Shown here: in pieces, positions 16,299 to 23,762 of the stretch | Position numbering within the stretch: the stretch's first letter is position 1 | Layout: the number at the start of each line of letters is the position of its first letter | Origin: Mycobacterium sp. 852002-10029_SCH5224772 | GTDB taxonomy: Bacteria; Actinomycetota; Actinomycetes; Mycobacteriales; Mycobacteriaceae | Length of the DNA: 48,655 nucleotides | Assembly: GCF_001667315.1 (NCBI RefSeq) | Contig: NZ_LZHT01000123.1 | Coordinates: 1 to 48,655, forward strand | Direction: 5' to 3' | Notes under the pieces: generated by a model | What the model was told of the DNA's origin: nothing | The model's database searches: none | Seen by the model: only the letters and a program-made list of their open reading frames with translations | Translations under genes and position numbers: made by a program

Positions 16299-17651
16299 TT
16301 ACAGGTCGCGCAACAGCCCGCTCAGGATGTCGATGCCTTCGGCCAGCAGCTCGTCGCCGATGGTCAGCGGCGGCAACAACCGGATGACGTTGCCGAACAT
16401 GCCGCAGGTCAGGACGATGACGCCGGCCGCCTGGGCGGCGACGGTCAGCTTCTGGGTGAGCTCCTTGTCCGGCTCGGCGGTCCCCGACTTCACCAACTCG
16501 ATGGCGATCATCGCGCCCCGGCCGCGGACGTCGCCGATCCGGTCGTCGCCGGCCTGCAGCCGCAGCAGTGGTTCGGTGATCAGGCGTTCGAGCTGCTGGG
16601 CGCGTTCGACGAGCCCGTCGCTCTCGATCGTCTCGATGGTGGCCAGCGCGGCCGCGCAGGCCAGAGGGTTTCCGCCGAAGGTGCCCCCAAGGCCGCCGAC
16701 CTGCGGTGCGTCCATGATCTGGGCCCGGCCGGTGACCGCCGACAGGGGCAGCCCGTCCGCGATGGCCTTTGCGGTGCAGATCAGGTCGGGCTCCAGACCG
16801 TCCGGGCCTTCGTGTTCGCAGGCGAACATGGCGCCCGAGCGCGCGAAACCGGTTTGCACCTCGTCGGCGATGAACACCACGTCGTTATTGCGGCACCAGT
16901 TCAGCAGGGCGGGCAGGAATCCCTCGGCGGGGACGATGAAGCCGCCTTCGCCCTGGATCGGCTCGATGAGGAGGGCGGCCAGGTTGTCGGCGCCGATCTG
17001 GCTGTCGATGACCTTGATGGCCCGTGCGGCGGCCTTTTCCCCGTCGGTGGCCAGTTCCTTGTCGATCAGGCCGTCTCGATACGGGTAGGACAGCGGCGCC
17101 CGGTAGACCTCCGGCGCGAACGGGCCGAAACCCGCCTTATAGGGCATCGACTTCGCGGTCAGCGCCATCGTGAGATTGGTGCGGCCGTGGTAGGCGTGGT
17201 TGAACGCCACGACTGCGGACTTGCGCGTGTAGGAGCGCGCGATCTTGACGGCGTTCTCGACGGCCTCAGCGCCGGAATTGAACAGCGCCGAGCGCTTCTC
17301 GCCGGAACCCGGCGTGATCCGGTTGAGCGTTTCGGCGACGGCGACGTAGGACTCGTACGGCGTCACCATGAAGCAGGTGTGGGTGAATTCGGCCACCTGC
17401 GCGCGTACCGCGTCGACCACCCGGGGCGCCGAGTTGCCGATGGTCGTCACCGCGATGCCGGAACCGAGGTCGATGAGCCGGTTGCCGTCGACGTCCTCGA
17501 TGATGCCGCCGCCGGCGCGCGCCACGAAGACCGGGACGGAGACGTTCACCGCGTGCGACACCGCCGCCGCCCGCCGTTTGCTCAGTTCCAGCGATGCCGG
17601 ACCGGGGATCTCGGTGACCAATTGGCGAGTCTGCTCGAGGCTGGCCACCAC
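16299..17651 (-). CDS. gabT: 4-aminobutyrate aminotransferase-type class III aminotransferase
   Basis: This 450-aa PLP-dependent class III aminotransferase has the length and motifs of GABA transaminase: NSGAEAVENAVK at 125-136, the PLP-ring contact Asp263 in FIADEVQTGFARSG, and Schiff-base Lys295 in CTAKAIADGLPLS. It should move an amino group from GABA or a similar omega-amine to 2-oxoglutarate, giving a semialdehyde. It is upstream of car on the same strand with a 140-bp gap, so co-transcription is possible but not clear. The aldehyde chemistry of the pair is complementary. Start is ATG with GGAGGAG about five bases upstream. The 139 bp to the divergent strand hold no gene. Confidence 0.93.
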   Translation of the reverse strand: MVASLEQTRQLVTEIPGPASLELSKRRAAAVSHAVNVSVPVFVARAGGGIIEDVDGNRLIDLGSGIAVTTIGNSAPRVVDAVRAQVAEFTHTCFMVTPYESYVAVAETLNRITPGSGEKRSALFNSGAEAVENAVKIARSYTRKSAVVAFNHAYHGRTNLTMALTAKSMPYKAGFGPFAPEVYRAPLSYPYRDGLIDKELATDGEKAAARAIKVIDSQIGADNLAALLIEPIQGEGGFIVPAEGFLPALLNWCRNNDVVFIADEVQTGFARSGAMFACEHEGPDGLEPDLICTAKAIADGLPLSAVTGRAQIMDAPQVGGLGGTFGGNPLACAAALATIETIESDGLVERAQQLERLITEPLLRLQAGDDRIGDVRGRGAMIAIELVKSGTAEPDKELTQKLTVAAQAAGVIVLTCGMFGNVIRLLPPLTIGDELLAEGIDILSGLLRDL

Positions 17652-17859
17652 TTACTCCTCCCCGCGGCGCGCGTGTCACGTCGCGCTGAAAGCCTATCGA
17701 GCTTGCCGCCCGTGGGCACTCCGCGCACCGCGGGGGCCGGCGACGACCCGCTACCTGCCAGACTGAACGGGCACACTGGACCGTTATGAGGTGCGCGACG
17801 CTCGAGTCGGCCCGGCACCCACCCCCGAAATCGCAAGAAAGAAAGACACAGGCGCGCCC

Positions 17860-18186
17860 ATGGAGAGTTTGATCCTGTTCCTGCCGTTCCTGCTCATCAT
17901 GGGCGGGTTCATGTACTTCGCATCGCGGCGCCAGAAGCGCGCGATGCAGGCCACCATCGATCTGCACGAATCATTGAGCCCGGGCGACCACGTGTACACC
18001 ACGTCGGGCCTGCAGGCCACCGTCGTCGCGATCGCCGAAGACACCGTGGACCTCGAGATCGCGGACGGCGTGGTGACCACCTGGATGAAGCTGGCGATTC
18101 GCGACCGGATCCTGCCCGAGGACGACGATGACCTGGTCGATGGCGACGAGTCCGCCGACCAGAGCTCGGTCACCAAGGATTCCTGA
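17860..18186 (+). CDS. yajC: Preprotein translocase subunit YajC
   Basis: This 108-aa accessory Sec subunit has one N-terminal membrane helix (MESLILFLPFLLIMGGFMYF), then the conserved SRRQKRAMQ and a small soluble domain with GDHVYTTSGL and an acidic tail. The ATG at 17860 matches the known mycobacterial N-terminus; a longer in-frame start at 17791 would add 23 hydrophilic residues and is rejected. It is the first gene of the yajC-secD-secF-SBP-apt-relA run. The 112 bp to secD contain no gene. Confidence 0.94.
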   Translation: MESLILFLPFLLIMGGFMYFASRRQKRAMQATIDLHESLSPGDHVYTTSGLQATVVAIAEDTVDLEIADGVVTTWMKLAIRDRILPEDDDDLVDGDESADQSSVTKDS

Positions 18187-18298
18187 CGCCAAATACTCCG
18201 GGGGAGGACCGCTTGCACGACGGGCTCCTCGGGGCCACGTAGGCTTTTCTAGGCTCTGTCCGGGCTAAGTAACCGATTCGCAAGGAGATAGAAGGAAC

Positions 18299-20107
18299 GT
18301 GGCATCGTCTTCGGCGCCGGTGCACCCTGCCCGCTACCTGTCGGTCTTCTTGGTATTGCTCATCGGCGTCTACCTGCTGGTGTTCCTCACTGGCGACAAG
18401 CGGCCCGCCGCCAAGCTCGGGATCGATCTTCAGGGCGGCACCCGCGTCACGTTGACCGCGCGCACCCCGGACGGTTCGCGCCCCAGCCGTGAGGCGTTGG
18501 CGCAGGCGCAGCAGATCATCGGTTCCCGGGTCAACGGCCTTGGCGTTTCCGGTTCGGAGGTCGTGGTCGACGGCGACAACCTGATCATCACGGTCCCCGG
18601 GAACGACGGCAACGAGGCCCGCAACCTGGGCCAGACGGCCCGGCTCTACATCCGCCCGGTGCTCAACTCGATGCCGGCCCAGATCGCCGAGCCCAAGCCC
18701 GCGCCGCGCCAGCCCGCCCCCGGCCAGCCCGCTCCGGGCCAGCTGGCGCCGAACGGTCAACCCGCGCCCGGTGAACCGGCTCCAGGTCAACCGGCTCCGC
18801 CACCGGCGGGACAGCCGGCGCCGGGCGGCAAGCCGGGCGCCCAGCCCCGGCCCTACCCGCAAGAACCGCCGCCGACGCCCAGCCCCGCACCGGCGCCCGT
18901 GCCCGCCGCCCCGGCGCCCGCGCCCGGCGCACCGGCTGGGGAGGCGCCGCCCGCCGAGCAGCCCGCGTCGCCGGATCCGCGCAAGGACCTCGCCGATCGC
19001 ATCGCCGACGAGAAGAAGTGGCGGCAAAGCACCCGGCAGGGCATTCAATTCCTGGCCCTACAGTTCCAGGCGACGCGCTGCGACAAAGAAGACATCCTGG
19101 CCGGCAACGACGACCCCGCCCAGCCACTGATCACCTGCTCGACCGACCACAAGGTGGCCTATCTGTTGGGCCCGTCGATCATCAGCGGTGACCAGATCCA
19201 GGACGCCACCTCGAGCCAGAACCAGCGCGGTATCGGCTACGTCGTCGACCTTCAGTTCAAGTCCGCCGCGGCGAACACCTGGGCGGACTTCACCGCGGCC
19301 CACATCGGTACCCAGACCGCGTTCACGCTGGACTCCCAGGTCGTCAGCGCACCGATGATCCAAGAGGCCATCCCCGGTGGCCGCACCCAGATCAGTGGTG
19401 GCGACCCGCCATTCACCGCGGCTACCGCCAAGCAGCTGGCCAACGTTCTGAAATACGGTTCGCTGCCGCTGTCGTTCGAAGCTTCGGAGGCCCAAACCGT
19501 CTCGGCGACACTGGGATTGACCTCGCTGCGGGCGGGGCTGATCGCCGGTGCGATCGGCTTGGTCCTGGTCCTGCTCTATTCGTTGCTCTACTACCGGGTG
19601 CTGGGACTGCTGACGGCGCTGTCGCTAGGCGCTTCCGGCGCAATGGTTTTCGCGATCCTGGTGATCTTGGGCCGGCAGATCAACTACACCCTCGACCTGG
19701 CGGGCATCGCGGGTTTGATCATCGGTATCGGTACCACCGCCGACTCGTTCGTCGTGTTCTTCGAGCGCATCAAAGACGAGATCCGCGAGGGGCGTTCGTT
19801 CCGGTCGGCGGTGCCTCGAGGCTGGGGGCGGGCGCGTAAGACGATCGTCTCGGGCAACGCGGTTACCTTCCTGGCCGCCGCGGTGCTGTACGCGCTGGCG
19901 ATCGGCCAGGTGAAGGGCTTCGCATTCACGTTGGGGCTCACCACAATCCTTGACGTGGTAGTGGTGTTCCTGGTGACCTGGCCGCTGGTCTACCTGGCCT
20001 CCAAGTCGCCGACGTTGGCGAAACCCGCATACAACGGCCTGGGCGCGATCCAGCAGGTCGCCCGCGAACGCCGGGGTTCGTCGCAGGTCAAGACGGGACG
20101 GGGATAG
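18299..20107 (+). CDS. secD: Protein-export membrane protein SecD with proline-rich insert
   Basis: With SecF this proton-driven RND-type protein pulls exported proteins through SecYEG from the outer side. It is 602 aa, with TM1 at about 14-31, GIDLQGGTRV at 41-50, and five C-terminal helices containing ADSFVVFFERIKDE. An unusual 97-residue proline/alanine/glycine-rich tract (about 131-227, repeating GQPAP) interrupts the periplasmic P1 domain. Similar inserts occur in actinobacterial SecD, but this one is long. GTG start at 18299 follows AAGGAG at 18282. It is 4 bp from secF. Confidence 0.96.
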   Translation: MASSSAPVHPARYLSVFLVLLIGVYLLVFLTGDKRPAAKLGIDLQGGTRVTLTARTPDGSRPSREALAQAQQIIGSRVNGLGVSGSEVVVDGDNLIITVPGNDGNEARNLGQTARLYIRPVLNSMPAQIAEPKPAPRQPAPGQPAPGQLAPNGQPAPGEPAPGQPAPPPAGQPAPGGKPGAQPRPYPQEPPPTPSPAPAPVPAAPAPAPGAPAGEAPPAEQPASPDPRKDLADRIADEKKWRQSTRQGIQFLALQFQATRCDKEDILAGNDDPAQPLITCSTDHKVAYLLGPSIISGDQIQDATSSQNQRGIGYVVDLQFKSAAANTWADFTAAHIGTQTAFTLDSQVVSAPMIQEAIPGGRTQISGGDPPFTAATAKQLANVLKYGSLPLSFEASEAQTVSATLGLTSLRAGLIAGAIGLVLVLLYSLLYYRVLGLLTALSLGASGAMVFAILVILGRQINYTLDLAGIAGLIIGIGTTADSFVVFFERIKDEIREGRSFRSAVPRGWGRARKTIVSGNAVTFLAAAVLYALAIGQVKGFAFTLGLTTILDVVVVFLVTWPLVYLASKSPTLAKPAYNGLGAIQQVARERRGSSQVKTGRG

Positions 20108-20111
20108 CGTG

Positions 20112-21410
20112 ATGGCCTCTAAAGACGCGACCGAGATCACCGAAACCTCGGAGGGCACAACCGAATTGACTGACAGCGCTGCCAGCACGGCCGAAGCGCC
20201 GCGCCACAGCTTCCTGTCGCGGCTCTACACCGGCACCGGTGCGTTCGAGGTGGTCGGACGGCGGCGGTTGTGGTTCGGCATCAGCGGCGGGATCGTCGCT
20301 GTCGCGCTCCTGTCGATCGCGTTGCGGGGCTTCAGTTTCGGCATCGACTTCAACGGTGGCACCACGGTGTCGATGCCCGCCGACGGGGCGAACGGCACGG
20401 TGCACACCTCCCAGGTCCAAGACGTGTTCCGCAAGACGCTGGGCAATGATCCCGAAACGGTGGTCGTCGTCGGCAACGGTGCCGCGGCGACCGTGCAGAT
20501 TCGCTCCGAGACGCTGTCCAACGACGAGACGGCCAAGCTGCGCGACGCGTTGTTCGACGCGTTCGGGCCCAAAGGCCCCGACGGCAAGCCCAGCAAGCAG
20601 GCCATCAGCGACTCGGCGGTCTCCGAGACCTGGGGTGACCAGATCACCATGAAGGCGCTGATCGCCTTGGTGGTGTTCTTGGCGCTGGTCGGCGTGTACA
20701 TCACGGTCCGCTACGAGCGGTACATGACCCTGGCTGCGATCGCGGCGATGTTCTTCGACCTCGCCGTGACGGCCGGTGTGTACTCGCTGGTGGGTTTCGA
20801 GGTCACCCCGGCCACCGTCATCGGCTTGCTGACGATCCTCGGTTTCTCCCTCTACGACACCGTCATCGTGTTCGACAAGGTCGAGGAGAACACCCACGGC
20901 TTCCAGCACAAACCCAAGCGCACCTTCGCCGAAGAGGCCAACCTGGCGATCAACCAGACGTTCATGCGCTCCATCAACACCAGCCTCATCGGTGTGCTGC
21001 CGGTGCTGGCGCTGATGGTGGTGGCGGTGTGGCTGCTGGGTGTGGGCACCCTGAAGGATCTGGCGCTGGTGCAGCTGATCGGCATCATCGTGGGCACCTA
21101 CTCGTCGATCTTCTTCGCCACGCCGCTGCTGGTCAGCATGCGGGAGCGCACCGAGTTGGTGCGCACCCACACCCGCCGCGTGATGAGGCGGCGCACCGGC
21201 GGTTCGCGCGCCGGCGCCGAGAACGCCTCTGACACCAACGACGCTGACGACCAGGCCGCCGAGGACGCCAAGGCGACCGCCGGCGAATCGGCGTCGGCGC
21301 CGCCAGGGCCGTCCAAGCCGGCACCGAGCAAGCCCGCCCCCGGCGCCCGTCCCGTGCGGCCGACCGGGACGCGGCGTCCCACCGGCAAGCGGAACGTCGG
21401 CCGGCGGTAG
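20112..21410 (+). CDS. secF: Protein-export membrane protein SecF
   Basis: This SecD partner of 432 aa has six transmembrane helices, with FGIDFNGGTTVSMP after TM1 and the conserved GFSLYDTVIVFDKVEEN in the RND core. The N-terminus (~35 residues) is hydrophilic and the C-terminus is a long basic, Pro/Ala-rich tail ending TGKRNVGRR, both typical of mycobacterial SecF. GTG at 20109 and ATG at 20112 are adjacent in frame; the ATG is chosen from recalled homologues starting MASK. Confidence 0.96.
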   Translation: MASKDATEITETSEGTTELTDSAASTAEAPRHSFLSRLYTGTGAFEVVGRRRLWFGISGGIVAVALLSIALRGFSFGIDFNGGTTVSMPADGANGTVHTSQVQDVFRKTLGNDPETVVVVGNGAAATVQIRSETLSNDETAKLRDALFDAFGPKGPDGKPSKQAISDSAVSETWGDQITMKALIALVVFLALVGVYITVRYERYMTLAAIAAMFFDLAVTAGVYSLVGFEVTPATVIGLLTILGFSLYDTVIVFDKVEENTHGFQHKPKRTFAEEANLAINQTFMRSINTSLIGVLPVLALMVVAVWLLGVGTLKDLALVQLIGIIVGTYSSIFFATPLLVSMRERTELVRTHTRRVMRRRTGGSRAGAENASDTNDADDQAAEDAKATAGESASAPPGPSKPAPSKPAPGARPVRPTGTRRPTGKRNVGRR

Positions 21411-21415
21411 ACACC

Positions 21416-23122
21416 ATGGCCACCAGGTACCGGGGAACTGGGGCCGATCGTGGAGTGCTAACCAGCCGGCGGAACATCGCGCTGTGGATCAGCGTCGGGC
21501 TGGCGGTGGTGCTGGCCGCGGCCTTCACGGTGACCGCGTGCGCCGGTAGCGCCGCCTCCGAGGTCGATTACGTGGTCGACGGCCCGCTGACCACCTACAA
21601 CACCAACACCGTCGTCGGCGCCGCCTCGGCCGGGGCACAGGCCTTCGCCCGCACGCTCACGGGGTTCAGCTATCACGGCCCCGACGGGCAAATCGTCGCC
21701 GACCGCGACTTCGGCACCGTTTCGGTGGTCGGCGGCACACCCCTGGTGCTGGACTATCAGATCGCCGACAACGCCGTCTACTCCGATGGCAAGCCGTTGA
21801 CCTGCGACGACATCGTCCTCGCCTGGGCGGCCCAGTCCGGTCGCTTCCCGGAATTCCATGCGGCCACCCAGGGCGGCTATATCGACATCGCCAACGTCGA
21901 GTGCATACCCGGGCAAAAGAAGGCGCGGGTGTCGTTCGTCCCGGACCGCGGCATCGTCGACTACGTGCAGCTGTTCACCGCGACCTCCCTGATGCCGTCG
22001 CACGTCATCGCCGACCAACTCAACGTCGACGTGACCGCGGCGCTGCTCAGCCGCAACGCGCCGCTGGTGCAACAGATCGCGAAGCTGTGGAACACCATCT
22101 GGGACCTCAAACCCGGGCTGCCCAAAGACGTGCTCGACAAGCGATTCCCGTCGTCGGGGCCCTACAAAATCGGCTCCGTCCTGGAAGGTGGGGCGGTGGT
22201 GCTCGTCGCCAACGACCGGTGGTGGGGGCCCAAGGCCATCACCAAGCGGATCACGGTGTGGCCGCAGGGGCCCGACATCCAGGACCGGGTCAACAACCGC
22301 ACCGTCGACGTGGTCGACGTCGCCGCCGGTTCCTCGGGAACGCTGGCCACACCCGACAATTACGAGCGCTCCGACGCGCCGTCGGACGGCATCGAGCAGC
22401 TGATCTTCGCCCCGCAGGGACCGCTCTCCGCGCCCACGGCCCGCCGGGCGGTCGCGCTGTGCACGCCGCGCGACGCGTTGGCCCACGACGCGGGCACACC
22501 GATCGCCAATTCACGTCTGAGCCCGGCCGGCGATGACGCCGTGACGGCGGCCGACGGGGCCGCCGAGGCCGGCCCGTTCAGCAAGGCGGATCCGGTCGCC
22601 GCGCGCAACGCGCTGGGCGGTGCGCCGCTGACGGTACGGATCGGCTACCAGGGGCCTAACGCGCGGCTCGCGGTCAACGTCGGGGTCATCACCAAGTCGT
22701 GCGCCGCGGCCGGGATCACGGTCTCCGGCGTCACCCTGGACGTCCCGGGCCCGCAGGCGCTCCGGGACGGGAAGATCGACGTGCTGCTGGCCAGCACCGG
22801 CGGCGCCACCGGCAGCGGTTCGACGGGGTCCTCGGCGCTGGATGCCTACGCCCTGCACACCGGCAACGGCAACAACCTGTCCGGATACACGAATCCGCAG
22901 GTCGACAGCGCGATCGGGGCGCTGGCGGTGTCCGCCGACGCCGCCGAGCGAGTCAGGCTGCTGGCCGAAACCGCCCCGGTACTGTGGGGCGACATGCCCA
23001 CCCTGCCCCTGTATCGGCAGCAGCGCACGTTGTTGATGTCCAAGAAGATGTACGCGGTGAGCAAGAACCCGACCCGTTGGGGCGTCGGCTGGAACATGGA
23101 CCGATGGGCCCTGGTGCAGTGA
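21416..23122 (+). CDS. ABC-type oligopeptide-binding lipoprotein (SBP family 5)
   Basis: This 568-aa exported substrate-binding protein has a basic N-region with twin arginines (TSRRN), a hydrophobic helix and a lipobox-like VTAC with Cys42 as probable lipidation site. The body matches SBP family 5 (DppA/OppA-like): NAVYSDGKPLTCDDIVLAW and FPSSGPYKIGSV. It should bind peptides or similar ligands outside the membrane. No permease or ATPase is adjacent. It lies 5 bp after secF and overlaps apt by 4 bp (GTGA), so it is embedded in the secretion/purine operon. It corresponds to Rv2585c as I recall. Confidence 0.9.
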   Translation: MATRYRGTGADRGVLTSRRNIALWISVGLAVVLAAAFTVTACAGSAASEVDYVVDGPLTTYNTNTVVGAASAGAQAFARTLTGFSYHGPDGQIVADRDFGTVSVVGGTPLVLDYQIADNAVYSDGKPLTCDDIVLAWAAQSGRFPEFHAATQGGYIDIANVECIPGQKKARVSFVPDRGIVDYVQLFTATSLMPSHVIADQLNVDVTAALLSRNAPLVQQIAKLWNTIWDLKPGLPKDVLDKRFPSSGPYKIGSVLEGGAVVLVANDRWWGPKAITKRITVWPQGPDIQDRVNNRTVDVVDVAAGSSGTLATPDNYERSDAPSDGIEQLIFAPQGPLSAPTARRAVALCTPRDALAHDAGTPIANSRLSPAGDDAVTAADGAAEAGPFSKADPVAARNALGGAPLTVRIGYQGPNARLAVNVGVITKSCAAAGITVSGVTLDVPGPQALRDGKIDVLLASTGGATGSGSTGSSALDAYALHTGNGNNLSGYTNPQVDSAIGALAVSADAAERVRLLAETAPVLWGDMPTLPLYRQQRTLLMSKKMYAVSKNPTRWGVGWNMDRWALVQ

Positions 23123-23661
23123 CGAGTGTCGGCGGGCGGACACCGGTGGCGGGGCTCATCGCGTCGCTGACGCGCAAGGTGCCCGACTTTCCCAAGCCGG
23201 GGATCCAGTTCAAGGACCTCACCCCGGTGTTCGCCGACGCGACGGCGATGACGGCGATCACCGGCGCGGTGGCCGAACTCGCGTCCGGCGCCGATCTGGT
23301 GGCCGGCATCGAAGCCCGGGGATTTCTGGTGGCCGCGGCTGTCGCCGACCGGCTGCACACCGGGGTGTTGGCCGTCCGCAAGGCCGGGAAATTGCCGCCA
23401 CCCGTGCACGCCGAGCAGTACGACCTGGAATACGGCACCGCGACGTTGGAGATCCCCGCCGAGGGCATCAACCTGCGCGGACGCAACGTTGTGATCATCG
23501 ACGACGTGCTGGCCACCGGCGGCACCCTGGCCGCGTCGGCGCGCCTGCTCGCGCGCGCCGGGGCGAACGTGGTGGCTGCGGTGGTGTTGTTCGAACTCGG
23601 CGGGCTGGGCGGCCGCGAAACGGTCGCGCCCGTACCGGTGCACAGCCTGATGTGCGAGTAA
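23119..23661 (+). CDS. apt: Adenine phosphoribosyltransferase
   Basis: This enzyme salvages adenine with PRPP to AMP. At 180 aa it contains the Apt segment VPDFPKPGIQFKDLTPVF at 21-38, GIEARGF at 63-69 and the PRPP-binding VVIIDDVLATGGT at 124-136. The GTG at 23119 overlaps the lipoprotein stop (GTGA) and gives the family length; further in-frame sequence upstream is out-of-frame lipoprotein coding DNA. Followed by a MIRU-like segment and then relA, an arrangement of purine salvage next to (p)ppGpp metabolism that is widespread in actinobacteria. Confidence 0.95.
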   Translation: MTSVGGRTPVAGLIASLTRKVPDFPKPGIQFKDLTPVFADATAMTAITGAVAELASGADLVAGIEARGFLVAAAVADRLHTGVLAVRKAGKLPPPVHAEQYDLEYGTATLEIPAEGINLRGRNVVIIDDVLATGGTLAASARLLARAGANVVAAVVLFELGGLGGRETVAPVPVHSLMCE

Positions 23662-23674
23662 CCCACCTGCCTCC

Positions 23675-23716
23675 GGCGACGATGCGCGCCGCGGAGCGGC
23701 GTGAGGAGGAGCCGGG
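23675..23716 (+). repeat. MIRU-like element between apt and relA
   Basis: GGCGACGATGC, a GC-rich hairpin-like middle (CGCGCCGCGGAGCGGCG) and TGAGGAGGAGCCGGG resemble the repeat unit between ruvA and ruvB in layout and ends. One diverged copy, intergenic, same strand as the operon. Confidence 0.55.
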
Positions 23717-23762
23717 TAATCGAATCCAGAGGAGATATCCTCGGAATCGGAGGTGACTAAAC

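Noticed and set aside
16170..17789. 539-codon plus-strand open frame across gabT
   Set aside because: Antisense to the aminotransferase, which has all catalytic residues on the other strand.
18187..18298. Possible extra promoter between yajC and secD
   Set aside because: A TAGGCT hexamer is present but no -35 at proper spacing was found; evidence too weak to list.
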